Source: Cyclina sinensis
Lineage: Eukaryota; Mollusca; Bivalvia; Venerida; Veneridae
Direction: 5' to 3'
Length of the DNA: 64,000 nt
Assembly (NCBI GenBank): GCA_012932295.1
Contig: JAAONU010000016.1
Coordinates: 25,791,290-25,855,289 of the forward strand
Shown here: positions 35,113 through 45,965 of the stretch, one piece after another
Numbering within the stretch: the stretch's first letter is position 1
Layout of the letters: every line of letters begins with the position of its first letter
The notes under the pieces: model-generated
The model's input: only the letters and a program-made list of their open reading frames with translations
What the model was told of the DNA's origin: nothing
Databases searched by the model: none
Position numbers and translations under genes: made by a program

Positions 35113-36010
35113 TTATACGTTCCAGAGTCGTATAGTCCTTTGGAAGAATGAGTTCATGTGATGTTGTATTTTAGATTGTGGGATGAAGAATTTGCTGTTT
35201 CTTGTGTTTGTAAGGTGATTGTGATTGACACAGACCTGTTTGTTTTTTATTTTGTGTAGCATGATCAGGCTGGCATGTTTTCGCCTTTGTTCTAAAGTTG
35301 ACCATTTTAGTTCCTTGATCATGTTTGTTACACTGCTTGTATAGTGGTAATCATTATGAACGTACCTTGCAGCTGACCTCTGGGCCATTTCTATTCTGTG
35401 TGTGAGATATTTTAGCCATGGATGCCATATGGTTGAGCAGTATTCAACCTGTGGTCTTACATGCTTTTTGTATGCTGCTTCTTTGAGTTGTTTGTTTTGT
35501 GTTTTGACATTTCGTCTGATGAACCTTAAGCTGTTTTTTGCTTTGTTTGTAATATTGTTTATATGGGATGACCAGTTTAGGTTGCTACTTATTGTAACCC
35601 CTAAGTATTTTGCATTTTCTGTGGTTTTCAGTATAGTGTTATGTAAGATGAAAGATGACCGGTTTCCTTTTCCTGTGTATTCTTGGTACTTCACACTTGT
35701 CAAGGTTGAATTCCATTGAGCTTGTGTATAAGTTTGTGGTGGTCTACTTTGTCAAAAGCTTTACTGAAGTCCATGACTATGACATCAGTTTGTTGACCTT
35801 GATCAAGGTTGTCAGCTATTTCTTGTGTAAAACCAATGACCTGTGTCTCACAGCTATGTTTTGACCTTGAATCCATGTTGCTGGGGGCAAAGTATGTTGT
35901 GTTTGTCAAAGAAATCCATCATGTTTGAAACAATGATGTATTCCATTAGTTTTGATGCTATACATGTGAGTGATATTGGTCTGTAATTGCTGGTTTTGAT
36001 TTTGGTTAAA
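35113..36010 (-). pseudogene. LINE reverse-transcriptase fragment with internal deletion
   Basis: Minus strand. At about 36000-35900 the text NYRPISLT and QQHGF appears (RT motifs), then after a one-base frame change SKHSCETQVIGF and DVIVMDFSKAFDKVDHHKLI (35840-35710), the palm motif. The frame then jumps to a 196-codon frame (35703-35113) starting past the YADD region: AKYLGVTISSNLNWSSHI, RPQVEYCSTIWHPW, IEMAQRSAARYV. The catalytic YxDD segment is missing, so the copy is dead. The layout fits a CR1/Jockey-like non-LTR retrotransposon; exact clade not determined. Confidence 0.82.
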
Positions 36011-36029
36011 TAAATTTATAGCTAGAGAT

Positions 36030-37300
36030 TGATTTTAAGAAAAAAATATGTCTCCCCACAGATGTCATTTATCATGAAGAATATAAAAATCAGTTCCGTC
36101 ACTCAGGAACACGCTGATAATATGCATTACTACACTTGGTCACAAACATTGCTTTGAAGTTTCATCAAAATCCAACCAATGGCTATGGAGATATGCCCAG
36201 CTGTGTTCAAATTTGGACAAATGAAGGGCCGCAAATCCTCTAAAAATATCAGACCCTATAAGCCAACAACACCTGCTATTGATACTTTGTGAGAAGTTTT
36301 GTCAAAATCTAATCGGCAGTAACATAGATATACTTGTAATCAAGAGCCCTAACTTCGCTAAAAGTCATTCGACCAGAACACGACGAAAATAAATGCACAG
36401 CTGCTCTCGCTTATAATCACTCTTGTGAAGTTTCCTCAAAATCTGATCAGCAGTTATGGAGATATGCCTAAATGCAGTCAAATTTTAACAAATTATGGGC
36501 CACAACTCCGCTAAAAATTAACCGACCGGAACACATCAACAATATGCGTAACTAGACTCACGCGACAAATTAAAGTTCACAAAACAATATTCCCCATAGA
36601 ATTACATGCATTCGATACTTTGTTAAAACAATAATTGCCAATTTACATTATATGGGATTATATTGATTTTCTGATTTTCACAACACAGAAAAGTGCATGA
36701 ATACCTTTAATACACATGTTTCTTGTGTCTGTTCGTAAGGAAAACAGCTAACTGTGCGATTTGAAATTTTAAAAACACAGAGGTCCTATTGACGTCAGAT
36801 GTAAAAATGTGCAAATATTTGACGTCAAAAATTAATTCCAGTTTTGAAAACTTGTATTATGTATAAATTACACAATAAGTGTCTCATTGTCATATTATCT
36901 CAAAACAATTTTTTTAGCTGTCTACTAGTCAAATTTTATTGCAGTTGTTCTACAGATGCCAAAGAAACCCATTGTTTCAAAATTCTGGAAATAAAGGTTA
37001 CCCTATGGGAAATTCATTTTATGAACTTTTATTTAGAACGCCATTCCTGTGAAGTTTGGTCAAAATCAAGTGGTTCTAAAGATATGCCCATATGTTTTCA
37101 AATTCTGACGAACCAAGGCCCATAACTTTGTGGAAAATCACTGAAAAATATGCTTAATCAAGCTTGGTACCAGTAAATTACATCATGTTCCATAAATCCA
37201 ATCAACGGTTATGGAGAAGAACCGCAGACAAACATTGTGACATACAAACAGACAGACAAACAGACAGTACAAAGAAACATATGTTTACTCTAGTAATTAG
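36030..37300 (+). repeat. degenerate tandem array
   Basis: Starts near 'atatgtctccccacagatg'. Units carry 'aagtttc(a/c)tcaaaatc(c/t)(a/g)a', 'ggagatatgccc', 'tcaaatttt(g/a)acaaat' and 'gggcc(g/a)caa'. It ends in 'cagacagacaaacagacag' near 37250. Open frames are shadows. Confidence 0.6.
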
Positions 37301-37667
37301 ACTAGTTCTTAAAGATAAACCAAGCTTCGAGTATTGGTTATTGTACCCTTCAGTAAAGTAAAAGGGAAGTAACTCTGGGTAGAGTTTGTCGTCAGCTCAT
37401 TGTTCTTTTTGCTTTTTATTAATCTTTAGGGTAATTATTTTGAAAAAGAAATCCAAAAATACCAGTTTTTATTTTAATAAAAAATGCCTTAATGTGCAAG
37501 TTTCCACTTTGAAACAGATGCAGGTATGCAAAGTAAAAACTCTTCTCCATAGAGCACTGATATCACTGCTGAGGCCAGTTAGTTCAGTAGTCCAATAAGC
37601 CACCACGTTACTGCCTTCACATCAGATCTCGTGTTACCATTTTCTACAATTTTAGTTTAGGAAGTGG
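37301..37667. other. no recognisable gene
   Basis: Short frames without motif. 'ggccagttagttcagtagtcc' near 37573 faintly recalls a tRNA-like A box but has no matching B box. Confidence 0.35.
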
Positions 37668-38558
37668 CTACGGTTACGGAACCGTAATCCTAGCCTCCGA
37701 GTCAAGGATTACGGAAGTTCCGTAATCCTAGAGAAAGTCGGTGGAAAAGGCTACGGTTACGGAAGTTTTTTAAAGAAGGGTTACATACCCAAAATCGAGT
37801 GATAAACCGTTAATTGTCTCAAATATTACATTTTCTCCAAAATGAGTCAACACTAATGTTATGATACGCCATCTTGGTTGTTGTATTGACTAACATTAAA
37901 TGGTTAAATGTCGTCGTCATCATCTACAGACACTTCAAAGACGACTGGGGTAGGGTCTCTGTACGCAGTTACTGGCAAACAATGTTTTTATTTTGCACTA
38001 AATTTGATAATGATTAGTTACAGTACTTTTGCACTATTCTGTAATTAACGTTTAAAAGTTCCATTTAGATGACGTTTCTTGCACTCAATCTTATCGATGT
38101 ACGAAACAGTAAAAGTATAATGAAATAAGATTTTTTAAAATTTTTGATGTTTTGGCACTAACTGTAGTTTTTTGTTCATTTCATTCAGGTATCAACACTC
38201 AAATCATGTGCAAATGTACAATCATAGCAAAATGTTAAGTAATCGGCGCTTCAGTACAGATTCTATTTGCTTCTAGTTGATTTATGTATGATATATTTTC
38301 TGAGGATTTGTTACATACCCTTTCATAATGTTTTTACTTCGATACAAAGCATTCTCCATCTCACTCGGTCCATAGTGTAAGTATCAAACTGGTATAGAAA
38401 ATTCATCATCACAACTTTACAATTAAAATGGTTTGTTTAATGAATAAAAATTAAATTTGGCATGCTGTTTGATATTGAACTGTTGAAAATACGCTTCTTT
38501 TAAAGAACTTCCTTTACCATAGCTTTTCTAGTGGGTTTGTCTAGGATTACGGAACTTC
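37668..38558. mobile_element. TIR element of about 845 bp with palindromic GGATTACGGAA ends
   Basis: The left end at 37714 onward reads 'gaagttccgtaatcctagagaaag...gtggaaaaggctacggttacggaagtt...ttaaagaag'. The reverse complement of the right end (to 38558) reads 'gaagttccgtaatcctagacaaac...ctagaaaagctatggtaaaggaagtt...ttaaaagaag', giving inverted repeats of about 70 bp. Just at and before the left end (37668-37730) several overlapping palindromes occur, including GGATTACGGAA-g-TTCCGTAATCC. No transposase was recognised inside. Confidence 0.7.
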
Positions 38559-38756
38559 TGTAATAAAAAACTGTCATAATGGTAACTTTGTATAATTTTG
38601 TTTTTTGTTCGACGGAAAGTTCGATAGGATGTATCAATCGACCTATAATACCGGTATTCGATTTAAATTGAATACTGGTACGCACCCCTACCCAGCATAT
38701 AGTAATTGAACTGTACCTCCATTGCTCGGTACAGTTCACCTACTTCGGCAAGTCAG

Positions 38757-38990
38757 ATATATCTAAAGTGCTACTACATGTAGTACCAATATGTTCATAC
38801 TATATACACTTACTTAGCAATACATAGGCCATGATAGTTGCAAGTTACATAACTGTTGCTTCCGTTTTCAACCAGTAATTTCCTCTTTTATGTTGGATAT
38901 ATCTAAAGTTCTATTAGCACCAATACTATACACACTTACTTACCAATGCAAAGGCTATGATTCTGGCAAGTAACATAACTGTAGCATAAG
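38757..38990 (+). repeat. two-copy direct repeat, about 135-bp spacing
   Basis: 'atatatctaaagt(g/t)ct', 'caatactata...cacttacttac(c/t)aa', 'aaggc(t/c)atgat' and 'caagtaacataactgt' occur near 38757-38865 and again near 38896-38985. Confidence 0.6.
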
Positions 38991-39119
38991 GTAATTATGC
39001 ACACTGCTTTGGAAATCACTTAATGACACTTGTGTGCAAGTGACCATGCTGATTTTTACTGTTGATGAAAATGAAAAAGCTGCAGTGTTATTATTGTAAC
39101 CATGTGTCTTTTCATGGTT

Positions 39120-39275
39120 GATGCAGTTTAGACCAATCCTTGCAGTCTGGTCATGGTCTGCACTATTCACCATTGAGTCATTATATTTTCAATAAACACC
39201 TCTATAAACAATTAATGGATCTGTCTAAATTAAAACATGGACAAGTCCATATTAGATATTTAGCATAGTATTATG
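39120..39275. mobile_element. degraded copy of the 28141 MITE
   Basis: 'ggtctgcactattcaccattgagt', 'ttttcaataaacacctctataaacaattaatgg' and 'acatggacaagtccat...agatatttagca' match 28200-28325 in order and orientation. The right TIR is lost. Confidence 0.65.
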
Positions 39276-40239
39276 CAGCAGTTTTTTTCAGTATTTTAGT
39301 TTTCCTCACAGACATCACAAAAGTAGATTTTCAAAAATATTCACTTTGCTTAAACATGAGAATGGTAAATGAGTAATCTTTTGCTTCTTTTGTTATTTTT
39401 GCATTTTTGACATATAAATTCTGTTTTTTTCAAACATGTTAAAATCTTACACTCTAAATCAGAATTTGTTAAGAATTTAAATCATAAGCAGATGGCTTGG
39501 TGAGAAAATTATGTCACCTCAATTGTCAGTAATTACTTAGCAGCACCTCGATGTCTCAAAAACTTAATTGTCACCTTTCAGTGTTTTCTTAAACAATCAC
39601 CTAGAAATTAGTATTTCAAAGTTCAAAGGAAAAGTGTGATTGACTGTTTTTATTTACTGATTACCTGGTGCCAAAATTCTTATGTTAAGTTACACTTCTC
39701 AATATTTCAAATTCCCTTGGCTTTGTTTCTTTTTGTATATAAACAGTTTATTTTCTTGTCTATATAATAATATATAGAACCTTCTTGATGCGACTTACTA
39801 CGTGATATCTTTGTGATTCCTAGAGACTCTTTGTGACTTTAAATTAATTCTATGTAAAATCTTTGTGAAACTTGTGGACTTTTGAAAATAACTTATAATT
39901 ATCTTTGTGTTCAAAAACTTTGTGACATCTTCTTTGTGAAACATTATTTTAAATACAAGTTGTTATTAAATAAAGAAATTATAAGTGACTTCTACAGTGT
40001 GGACTTCAATTCTACAACAAAGACACGGTGCCAAGCTAGTTCCCCACAACATCAAGTAAAAAGGGCTAATTCCCCACGTGCCCTGCGCATATTAACAGTA
40101 AGGGTAAAAGCTCTATTAAATCTTAAAATTTGGAGGTAAAGAAAAAAATGGAAAAATGGATAAAACCTGTTGTAAGATTGACAAACAGTCTACCTTATTT
40201 TCAGACAGTGATTAGTAGCTTGTCTCTGGTCTCTTTCAG
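39276..40239 (+). other. upstream region of locus B, no exon proven
   Basis: AT-rich. A TATA-like 'tgtatataaac' lies at about 39736, and 'tttgtga' recurs several times between 39810 and 39940. 'ttggaggtaaag' near 40136 could be a donor of an untranslated exon. These are weak signals. Confidence 0.25.
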
Positions 40240-40396
40240 ATGTTTAGCATCTGAAAACATAGAAAGGCAGTCTAGATTTGATGCACCAAAAGGAATGCCA
40301 TGGAGTCCTACTTGATGATGTTATATGTAACCCTGGAGCAAGAGTCTGCCCTGAAAAACTTCTTTGTGAAACAAGGATGGGAGTTCAGCAAACCAG
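40240..40396 (+). CDS. locus B first coding exon
   Basis: Acceptor 'ggtctctttcag' ends at 40239. The ATG at 40300 starts M-E-S-Y-L-M-M-L-Y-V and runs 97 nt to donor CCAG|GTACAG after 40396 (phase 1), ending KQGWEFSKP. An in-frame TGA a few codons upstream of the ATG, within the exon, supports this start; 40240-40299 would be 5' untranslated. 97 nt in both loci, with only the last few residues differing from locus A (WEFSKP against WVYCKP), shows recent common origin or strong constraint. The function of this short N-terminal motif is unknown. Other frames across it, including one at 40130-40315, are shadows. Confidence 0.8.
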
Positions 40397-40886
40397 GTAC
40401 AGAGTGGCTAGTTTGTCATATGTGCATGCTGTTTTGAAATTTGACTGATTTTTATAGCAGATGTGTGTGATGCATTTTGCCTTGACTTCACCTTCAAGGT
40501 TTTAATAACTCAAAAGAATTTTCAGTGTTAGTTGATTCAAATTTAGTACATTGTATATTATGAATTAAGTCATAATAGTAACCCTAGAGTTGGAGGTATA
40601 AGGTAAAGTCATGTGAATTTTAATTGATGAGTCTTGGTTTATTTTCTGGATAGAGCATAAACTGCTTACCTTGAGGCCACCAGTTTGAATCCCATCATTT
40701 TAATATGATTTAGATTTTCGGATTTCTGAATCTTGCACCAGTCCTTATAGAAAATCCAGGAAGTTATCAACAAGAGGTCATGTGAGTTTTTAAAATCATC
40801 AGAATGAAAAATTTTGGTAATTTTTTTTTTTTTTTTTTTTTTTATATCAAATGGGGCTTTTTCAATATAAGGGTTATTTGCTTCAG
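40397..40886 (+). other. intron of locus B with a long T run
   Basis: Between donor GTACAG and acceptor 'tttgcttcag'. A run of about 25 T's lies near 40818-40843. No cassette like that at 29032-29190 was seen. Confidence 0.5.
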
Positions 40887-41407
40887 ATTTGACTGTGACA
40901 ACAAATAGACTAGGTCCTTCTGTTCCTGATGCACAGACTGTAAAGAAGTCTTTAAGCAGTGGTACAAGTCCTACTGTGGTGGGAAAAAGAAAAGCAAAGA
41001 TGAAACTGAAAGCACCTGTAGTGAAAATGGCCAAGGTTATTTCATCAAAATCCCATATTTCATCAAAATCCCAGTTAAACAATGAGCCAAGTATTTCTGA
41101 TGTTCAACTTGATACTGAAAATAAAGATACCAAATCACGTAGCAGAGTGGATAAGAAAAGAGAGTGTAAATCGTCAGTGAATCTGAATAAGCTGACAGTT
41201 AAAGAGGAAAATTTAGATCAAAGTGAGATTGCTGAAATCAGTAATGATGATGGTGATGGTGACACTGATCTTGATTGTAATTTTGAAGAATCGGCTGAAG
41301 GCAGTGACATAAAAACTGATGAATTTAAAATGGAGAACTCGCTTACAAATGAATCTGAAAATGATACTGAAGATGCAGAAGTGGAAGCTGGTGTAAACAA
41401 TACAAAA
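40887..41407 (+). CDS. locus B linker exon
   Basis: Acceptor 'tttgcttcag' before 40887 (phase 1), donor AAAA|GTAAGT after 41407 (phase 0); 521 nt, one open frame. Starts D-L-T-V-T-T-N-R-L-G-P, shared with locus A. A lysine-rich stretch follows (KRKAKMKLKAPVVKMAK, a plausible nuclear signal), then a duplicated ISSKS, then SRVDKKRECK, and an acidic second half (DDGDGDTDLDCNFEE, NESENDTEDAEVE). It is likely disordered, with no folded domain. The phase-0 end allows direct joining to any of the three zinc-finger exons downstream. Confidence 0.8.
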
Positions 41408-42767
41408 GTAAGTATGTAGGTGGATCACCGATGTATAAGCCAATTTTCTGTTTTGAAAAATACAGATAAATATTTTTTGAATTTCATGTTTTTTCAAAAT
41501 TTCCATTCTTCTAAATTTCAAGTTAATATCACTCGGTCCATTACCATATCCAGTTAAAGATCACTGAGAAAATTTATTGTAATTTATGTCATATGTTACT
41601 AGTGTATTCTCAATACATTGTTAAAAATTTCTCACAAAAAATGCAATGAGAGGTAGAGAGTCCTGTCAAATAGTCTGCACTGGTAGTGAATAATTCAGTA
41701 AGTTGTCAGTTAATACCATAACAGAGAATGAATACATGTTTCTGTCCAAAATGGAATTAGAAGTCCCCAGGATAGTGGTTATGTTTTTCTATACAGTTGT
41801 TACTCACTATGACACTGTTCTGCAAAATCTTGATGATTATCCCTGATTTGTGACTGATCTGTGGTATCAGATGCTTATCTCTTTTCATTTTGTGATTAAC
41901 TAGTGTGTCCATTTTGACAGCCTCTATCTTAGTTTTTCTTGAATGTCTCATTTTTATTCACAAGATCTCAAAGTGTATTTTGTTGCCCTCACAAGGTGAC
42001 ACTATTTTGAACCTAGTCTTTTTAAAGTAAGTTTCTCTGTCGATCTTGCCAGTTTAATCACCTTGTTGCTTATAAGCCCTGCCAAATAAATTGACATCAA
42101 AGAGATAGATAGCAATAGGGAAAACTATGTGAGGGAGGAAATTAGATCCTAAGCTAAATGTATGTTGTATGTAGTAGTAAACAAATCTGGTTTTCAGGAA
42201 TTTAAATGCTTACCTCAACAGGAATATATGACCAAGGACACAGAAAAAGAGCACTTGGAAATTTGTTATACAATTGAAATAAACTGACATGAAAAACAGC
42301 AAAAAGCAACAAATTTCTCAACCTCTTCAAATACAAAGTTGAAGTAAAAAAATGATAGCCTAAATATTGCCCTTCATGAATATGCCTAAAATAAATAAAA
42401 AAACTTGATTACCATTGCCATTTGCCATGGCAACAGTTTTTGAAAACTGTTTTGTCTGATGTAACAATGATGTTTCCTGATTAAAATGAAACGTCGATTG
42501 ATAAATTAAGTTTCGTAAAATGGTTGCATACATTGAAAAAGTATAGAATTCAACAATGAAAATCCAAAATTTAAATAAAAAAATCTAATATATATGTTTA
42601 TTGCCAACAGGAATTTAGATAGAATCTGATGCTAACTTAGGGTATGTGATGTTGACTCACATTTTAATTTTAAAATGTTTTTCTTTATAATAAAAGAGAA
42701 CTTAATATTCTATGTAAAAAACACTTAAATTTATGCTTCTGTACACCATGAAAACTAAAGAAAATAA
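41408..42767 (+). other. intron of locus B, nothing recognised
   Basis: AT-rich intron sequence without motif-bearing frames. Confidence 0.5.
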
Positions 42768-42850
42768 GTGGTTTTTACAGGATTTGAACCTGTACCCTTC
42801 CAGTCAGTAAAACTCAGAGCAGTGAACTAAACCACTGGAGACACAGTGAT
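42768..42850 (-). other. tRNA-like sequence (SINE head or tRNA pseudogene)
   Basis: On the minus strand, a D-arm/A-box-like 'ccagtggtttagttcactg' is followed 40 nt later by a T-arm/B-box 'acaggttcaaatcctgt' with a perfect 5-bp stem. A proper 7-bp acceptor stem in the canonical register is not formed, so I do not call a functional tRNA. Confidence 0.4.
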
Positions 42851-43286
42851 TTTGTAAAACATTGTTTCAAAATTTACAGTATCAACAAAGTATCTACCAT
42901 TTGACTAAGGGGGTATATTTTCCTATAGATTGTGTAAAACTTTAAATTATGTTGTATTTCTGTAAGAAAAGATGAGATAGTAACTTAATTTAGATACATT
43001 CTTCTCAGTAATAACTAGAATTTCTGTACATGTATGTATTTATTCATCATTGACTGATCTTTGAGTCTGTCGCTTCAAGGAATAAAAATTTTGTCAACAT
43101 TATACATGTAGTATACTGAAACTGTTCGATGCAGGAAGCTGAAACTTTCAAACATTAATCCTGGGATATCATTTGTATAGAGGAAATAAAAAGGAAAATG
43201 ACCTAAAATGTGCCAATTGCCTTTTCCCGTGTTGTCATTAATATAATATTACTGTTCAAAACGAGGTGAAATACCTCCATATTTTT
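42851..43286 (+). other. intron of locus B, nothing recognised
   Basis: AT-rich; no frame or repeat could be supported. Confidence 0.45.
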
Positions 43287-44705
43287 AGCTCACCTGAGCA
43301 AATGCTCAGGGTGAGCTATTGTGATCGCTGGATGTCCGGCGTCTGTCGTCTGGCGTCTGTCGTCTGTCTGTTCACATTTGCCTTGTGTATGTGATAGAGG
43401 CTGTATTTTTCATTGGATCTTTATGAAACTTGGTCAGAATGTTTGTCTTGATGAAATCTAGGTTGGGATTGTATATGGGTCATCTGGGGTCAAAAACTAG
43501 GTCACGGGGTCCAATCTCAGAAAAACCTTGTGTATGTGATAGAAGCTGTATTTTTCATCTGACTTTCCTAGTATTTGGTCAGAATGTTTGTCTTGATGAA
43601 ATCTAGGTTGGGATTGTATATGGGTCAATTGGGGTCAAAACCTAGGTCACAGGGTCAAATCTTAGAAAAACCTTGTGTATGCGATAGAAGCTGTATTTTT
43701 CATCTGATTTTCCTAATATTTGGTCAGAATGTTTGCCTCTATGGTATCTAGGTTGGGATTGTATATGGTTCGTCTGGGGTCAAAAACTAGGTCACGGGAT
43801 CAAATCTTAGAAAAACCTTGTGTATGCGATAGAGGCCGTCTTTTCCATTGGATTTTCCTAATATTTGGTCAGAATGCTTGTTTTGATGAGATCTAGGTTG
43901 GGATTGTTTATGGGTCATCTGGGGTCAAAAACTAGATCACGGGGTCAAATCTTAGAAATAGCTTGTGAATGTGATAGAAACTGTATTTTTTCATCCGATT
44001 TTCCTAATATTTGGTCATAATGTTTGTCTCTATGGTATCTAGGTTGGGATTGTATATGGGTCATCAGGGGTCAAAAACTAGGTCATGGGGTCAAATCTTA
44101 GAAAAACCTTGTGTATAAAATAGAAGCTGTATTTTCCATTCGATTTTCCTAATATTTTGTCAGAATGTTTGTCTTGATGAGTTCTAGGTTGGGATTGAAT
44201 ATGGGTAATCTGGGTTCAAAAACTAGGTCATGGGGTCAAATCTTAGATAAACCTTTTGTATGCTATAGAGGCTGTATTTTTCATTGGATCTTTATGAAAC
44301 TTGGTCAGAATGTTTGTCTTGATGAAATCTAGGTTGAGGCTGATATGAATCATCTGGGGTCAAAAACTAGGTCACTGGTCAAATCTTAGAAAAAGCTTGT
44401 TTATGCGATAGAAGCTGTATTTTTCTTCCGATTTTCCTAATAATTGGTCAGAATGTTTGTCTTGATAAAATCTAGGATGGGATTGTATATGGGTCATCCA
44501 GGGTCAAAAAATAGGTCACAGGGCCTATTCTTAGAAGACGTTCTGTTCAGCTACAACAATGAAACATTAGATAATTTTGCATGCAGATTAAATCTTTGAC
44601 CGTGGATGATCTTGGACTTGACCTACTAACTTACATCTTGATTTTTATGTTTCTGTGGAATGATTCTCAGGTGAGCGATATAGGGCCATCTTGGCCCTCT
44701 TGTTT
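43287..44705 (-). repeat. tandem array, 145-bp monomer, hairpin-ended (reverse orientation)
   Basis: Opens with a hairpin 'gctcacctgagcaaatgctcagggtgagc' and closes with 'ggtgagcgatatagggccatcttggccctcttg', the mirror of the array at 13526-14690. 'aaaaaccttgtgtatg' or close variants recur near 43521, 43666, 43811, 43956, 44102, 44247 and 44390, an almost exact 145-bp spacing. Other markers: 'ggtcagaatgtttgtct' and 'atctaggttgggattgtatatggg'. Confidence 0.9.
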
Positions 44706-45121
44706 TTTTTGGGGGAATGGGGCTGGCAGTTCTGCGGGGAAGGGGTGGAGGAGGGCACTATAACATGGAACTATTTGCATTTCCCCAAGAGTTTAGAAAC
44801 AGTCTTGACAATGTCAGAGTTTTAGAACTTCACACTTATGTCTTAAATAGGTATGCATAAAGGAGAACCCTTTGAGTAGATATATGTAAGTCATCTGCAG
44901 TTCTTAAGATTAAGACTTAGTAAGAATTGAAATCTTTTTAACTACGCATGATTAAATGCTTAGTTATGGCTTAAGTTTTTGTTTTGAGAGTTAATGCATT
45001 GGTATTGTGGCAAGAAAAAGAGCATACATTACGACTGTATGTAACAGAATATACTATACTGTCCTGAAAAGGTGAATGTGAGCAGATTTTTAGAAGCAGC
45101 AATTTTTTGTATTATTTGCAG
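44706..45121 (+). other. intron end before zinc-finger exon 3a
   Basis: Ends in the acceptor 'attatttgcag' at 45121. G-rich text near 44705-44755 is array-junction debris; no exon is seen. Confidence 0.5.
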
Positions 45122-45784
45122 ACTGTGAAAAAAGAGATAGGCGAAACGAAGATAGCCAGGTGTAATAAATGTTCAAAAGTATTCGCATGTAAAGGAAACT
45201 TGAAAAAGCACCTGGTACGCCATGGAGAGAAAAGAATTGCATGTACTATTTGCAACAAACGATTCTTCCGACAGGATGAACTCCAACAACATGTTAGTTA
45301 CGTTCATGATAAAAATAAAACAATTGAGCACATCTGTGAAGTTTGTGGAAATATGTATAGGAATAAATCTGCCCTGCAGAATCATTTCACATGCAAGCAC
45401 CTGCTTATTTGTAAAGAGGAGTGTAGGTGTACGATATGCGGAAAAATGTTGTCGAGCAAAAGAAAAAGAATGTTACACGAGAGAACTCACCTGAAGCGGT
45501 CAGAAGCAGTGAAATGTAAAGTGTGTAAGAAGCATTACAAAGATGAAGAAAAACATATTGCCAAGTGCACACGTTCATTGCAGCATCATGACCAGGAAAG
45601 TTCTGAAGATGAAAAAATGTTTTCGGAAGAAAAGAAATTAAATGAACATTTCAGTTCAGAAAATGCTCATGCGGAATATTTATGTCCAGTTTGTAACAAT
45701 ACATTCAAGGAAGTAAAAGCATTTGTTGCTCACAAAGAAAATTGCTTCACCACAGAAGTGCACGTTGTGTATTTGGACCAGTGA
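45122..45784 (+). CDS. locus B alternative terminal exon 3a, zinc fingers
   Basis: Acceptor 'attatttgcag' ends at 45121; phase-0 start (T-V-K-K-E-I-G), 220 residues, TGA stop. C2H2 fingers: CNKCSKVFACKGNLKKHLVRH, CTICNKRFFRQDELQQH (then SYVH), CEVCGNMYRNKSALQNH (then FTCKH), CTICGKMLSSKRKRMLHERTH. Two further C2HC-type fingers: CKVCKKHYKDEEKHIAKC and, after an acidic spacer (ESSEDEKMFSEEKK), CPVCNNTFKEVKAFVAH with a final cysteine. Its own stop codon and phase make it a self-contained C-terminal module for splicing to 41407. No near AATAAA was seen after the stop. Confidence 0.82.
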   Translation, partial: TVKKEIGETKIARCNKCSKVFACKGNLKKHLVRHGEKRIACTICNKRFFRQDELQQHVSYVHDKNKTIEHICEVCGNMYRNKSALQNHFTCKHLLICKEECRCTICGKMLSSKRKRMLHERTHLKRSEAVKCKVCKKHYKDEEKHIAKCTRSLQHHDQESSEDEKMFSEEKKLNEHFSSENAHAEYLCPVCNNTFKEVKAFVAHKENCFTTEVHVVYLDQ

Positions 45785-45965
45785 TGAAAATTTAAATACT
45801 TGCATTTTTTAATCAAAAGGAAAAAGTCCAATGTATTCATTGCAAGTTACTTTCTGTATCTGTTGAAATTACCCAGAATCATTTTAAATATATGAAGTTT
45901 TATTTTAGTCCTCAGACCAAGAAGCGTAACTGTCCCTTATCCAGTTTTAAGTTGTTTACCTTTTT
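45785..45965 (+). other. presumed 3' untranslated part of exon 3a
   Basis: Short AT-rich region between the stop and the next array; no canonical AATAAA was found. Confidence 0.35.

Noticed and set aside
35402..35864. plus-strand frames of 105 and 69 codons
   Set aside because: Antisense to the LINE reverse-transcriptase fragment.
39736..39747. TATA box as promoter of locus B
   Set aside because: A single TATA-like string in AT-rich DNA with no mapped start; mentioned only as a weak hint.
41213..41521. minus-strand frames rich in F, I and S across the linker exon
   Set aside because: Antisense shadows of the acidic D/E-rich coding strand.
42768..42850. functional tRNA gene on the minus strand
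   Set aside because: A- and B-box-like text is present, but no canonical acceptor stem forms in the correct register.
43287..44705. CRISPR-like regular repeats
   Set aside because: The 145-bp spacing consists of continuous diverged monomers, not short identical repeats with unique spacers, and the genome is eukaryotic.
45173..45494. overlapping frames on both strands inside exon 3a
   Set aside because: Shadows of the zinc-finger frame, which has clear C2H2 spacing.
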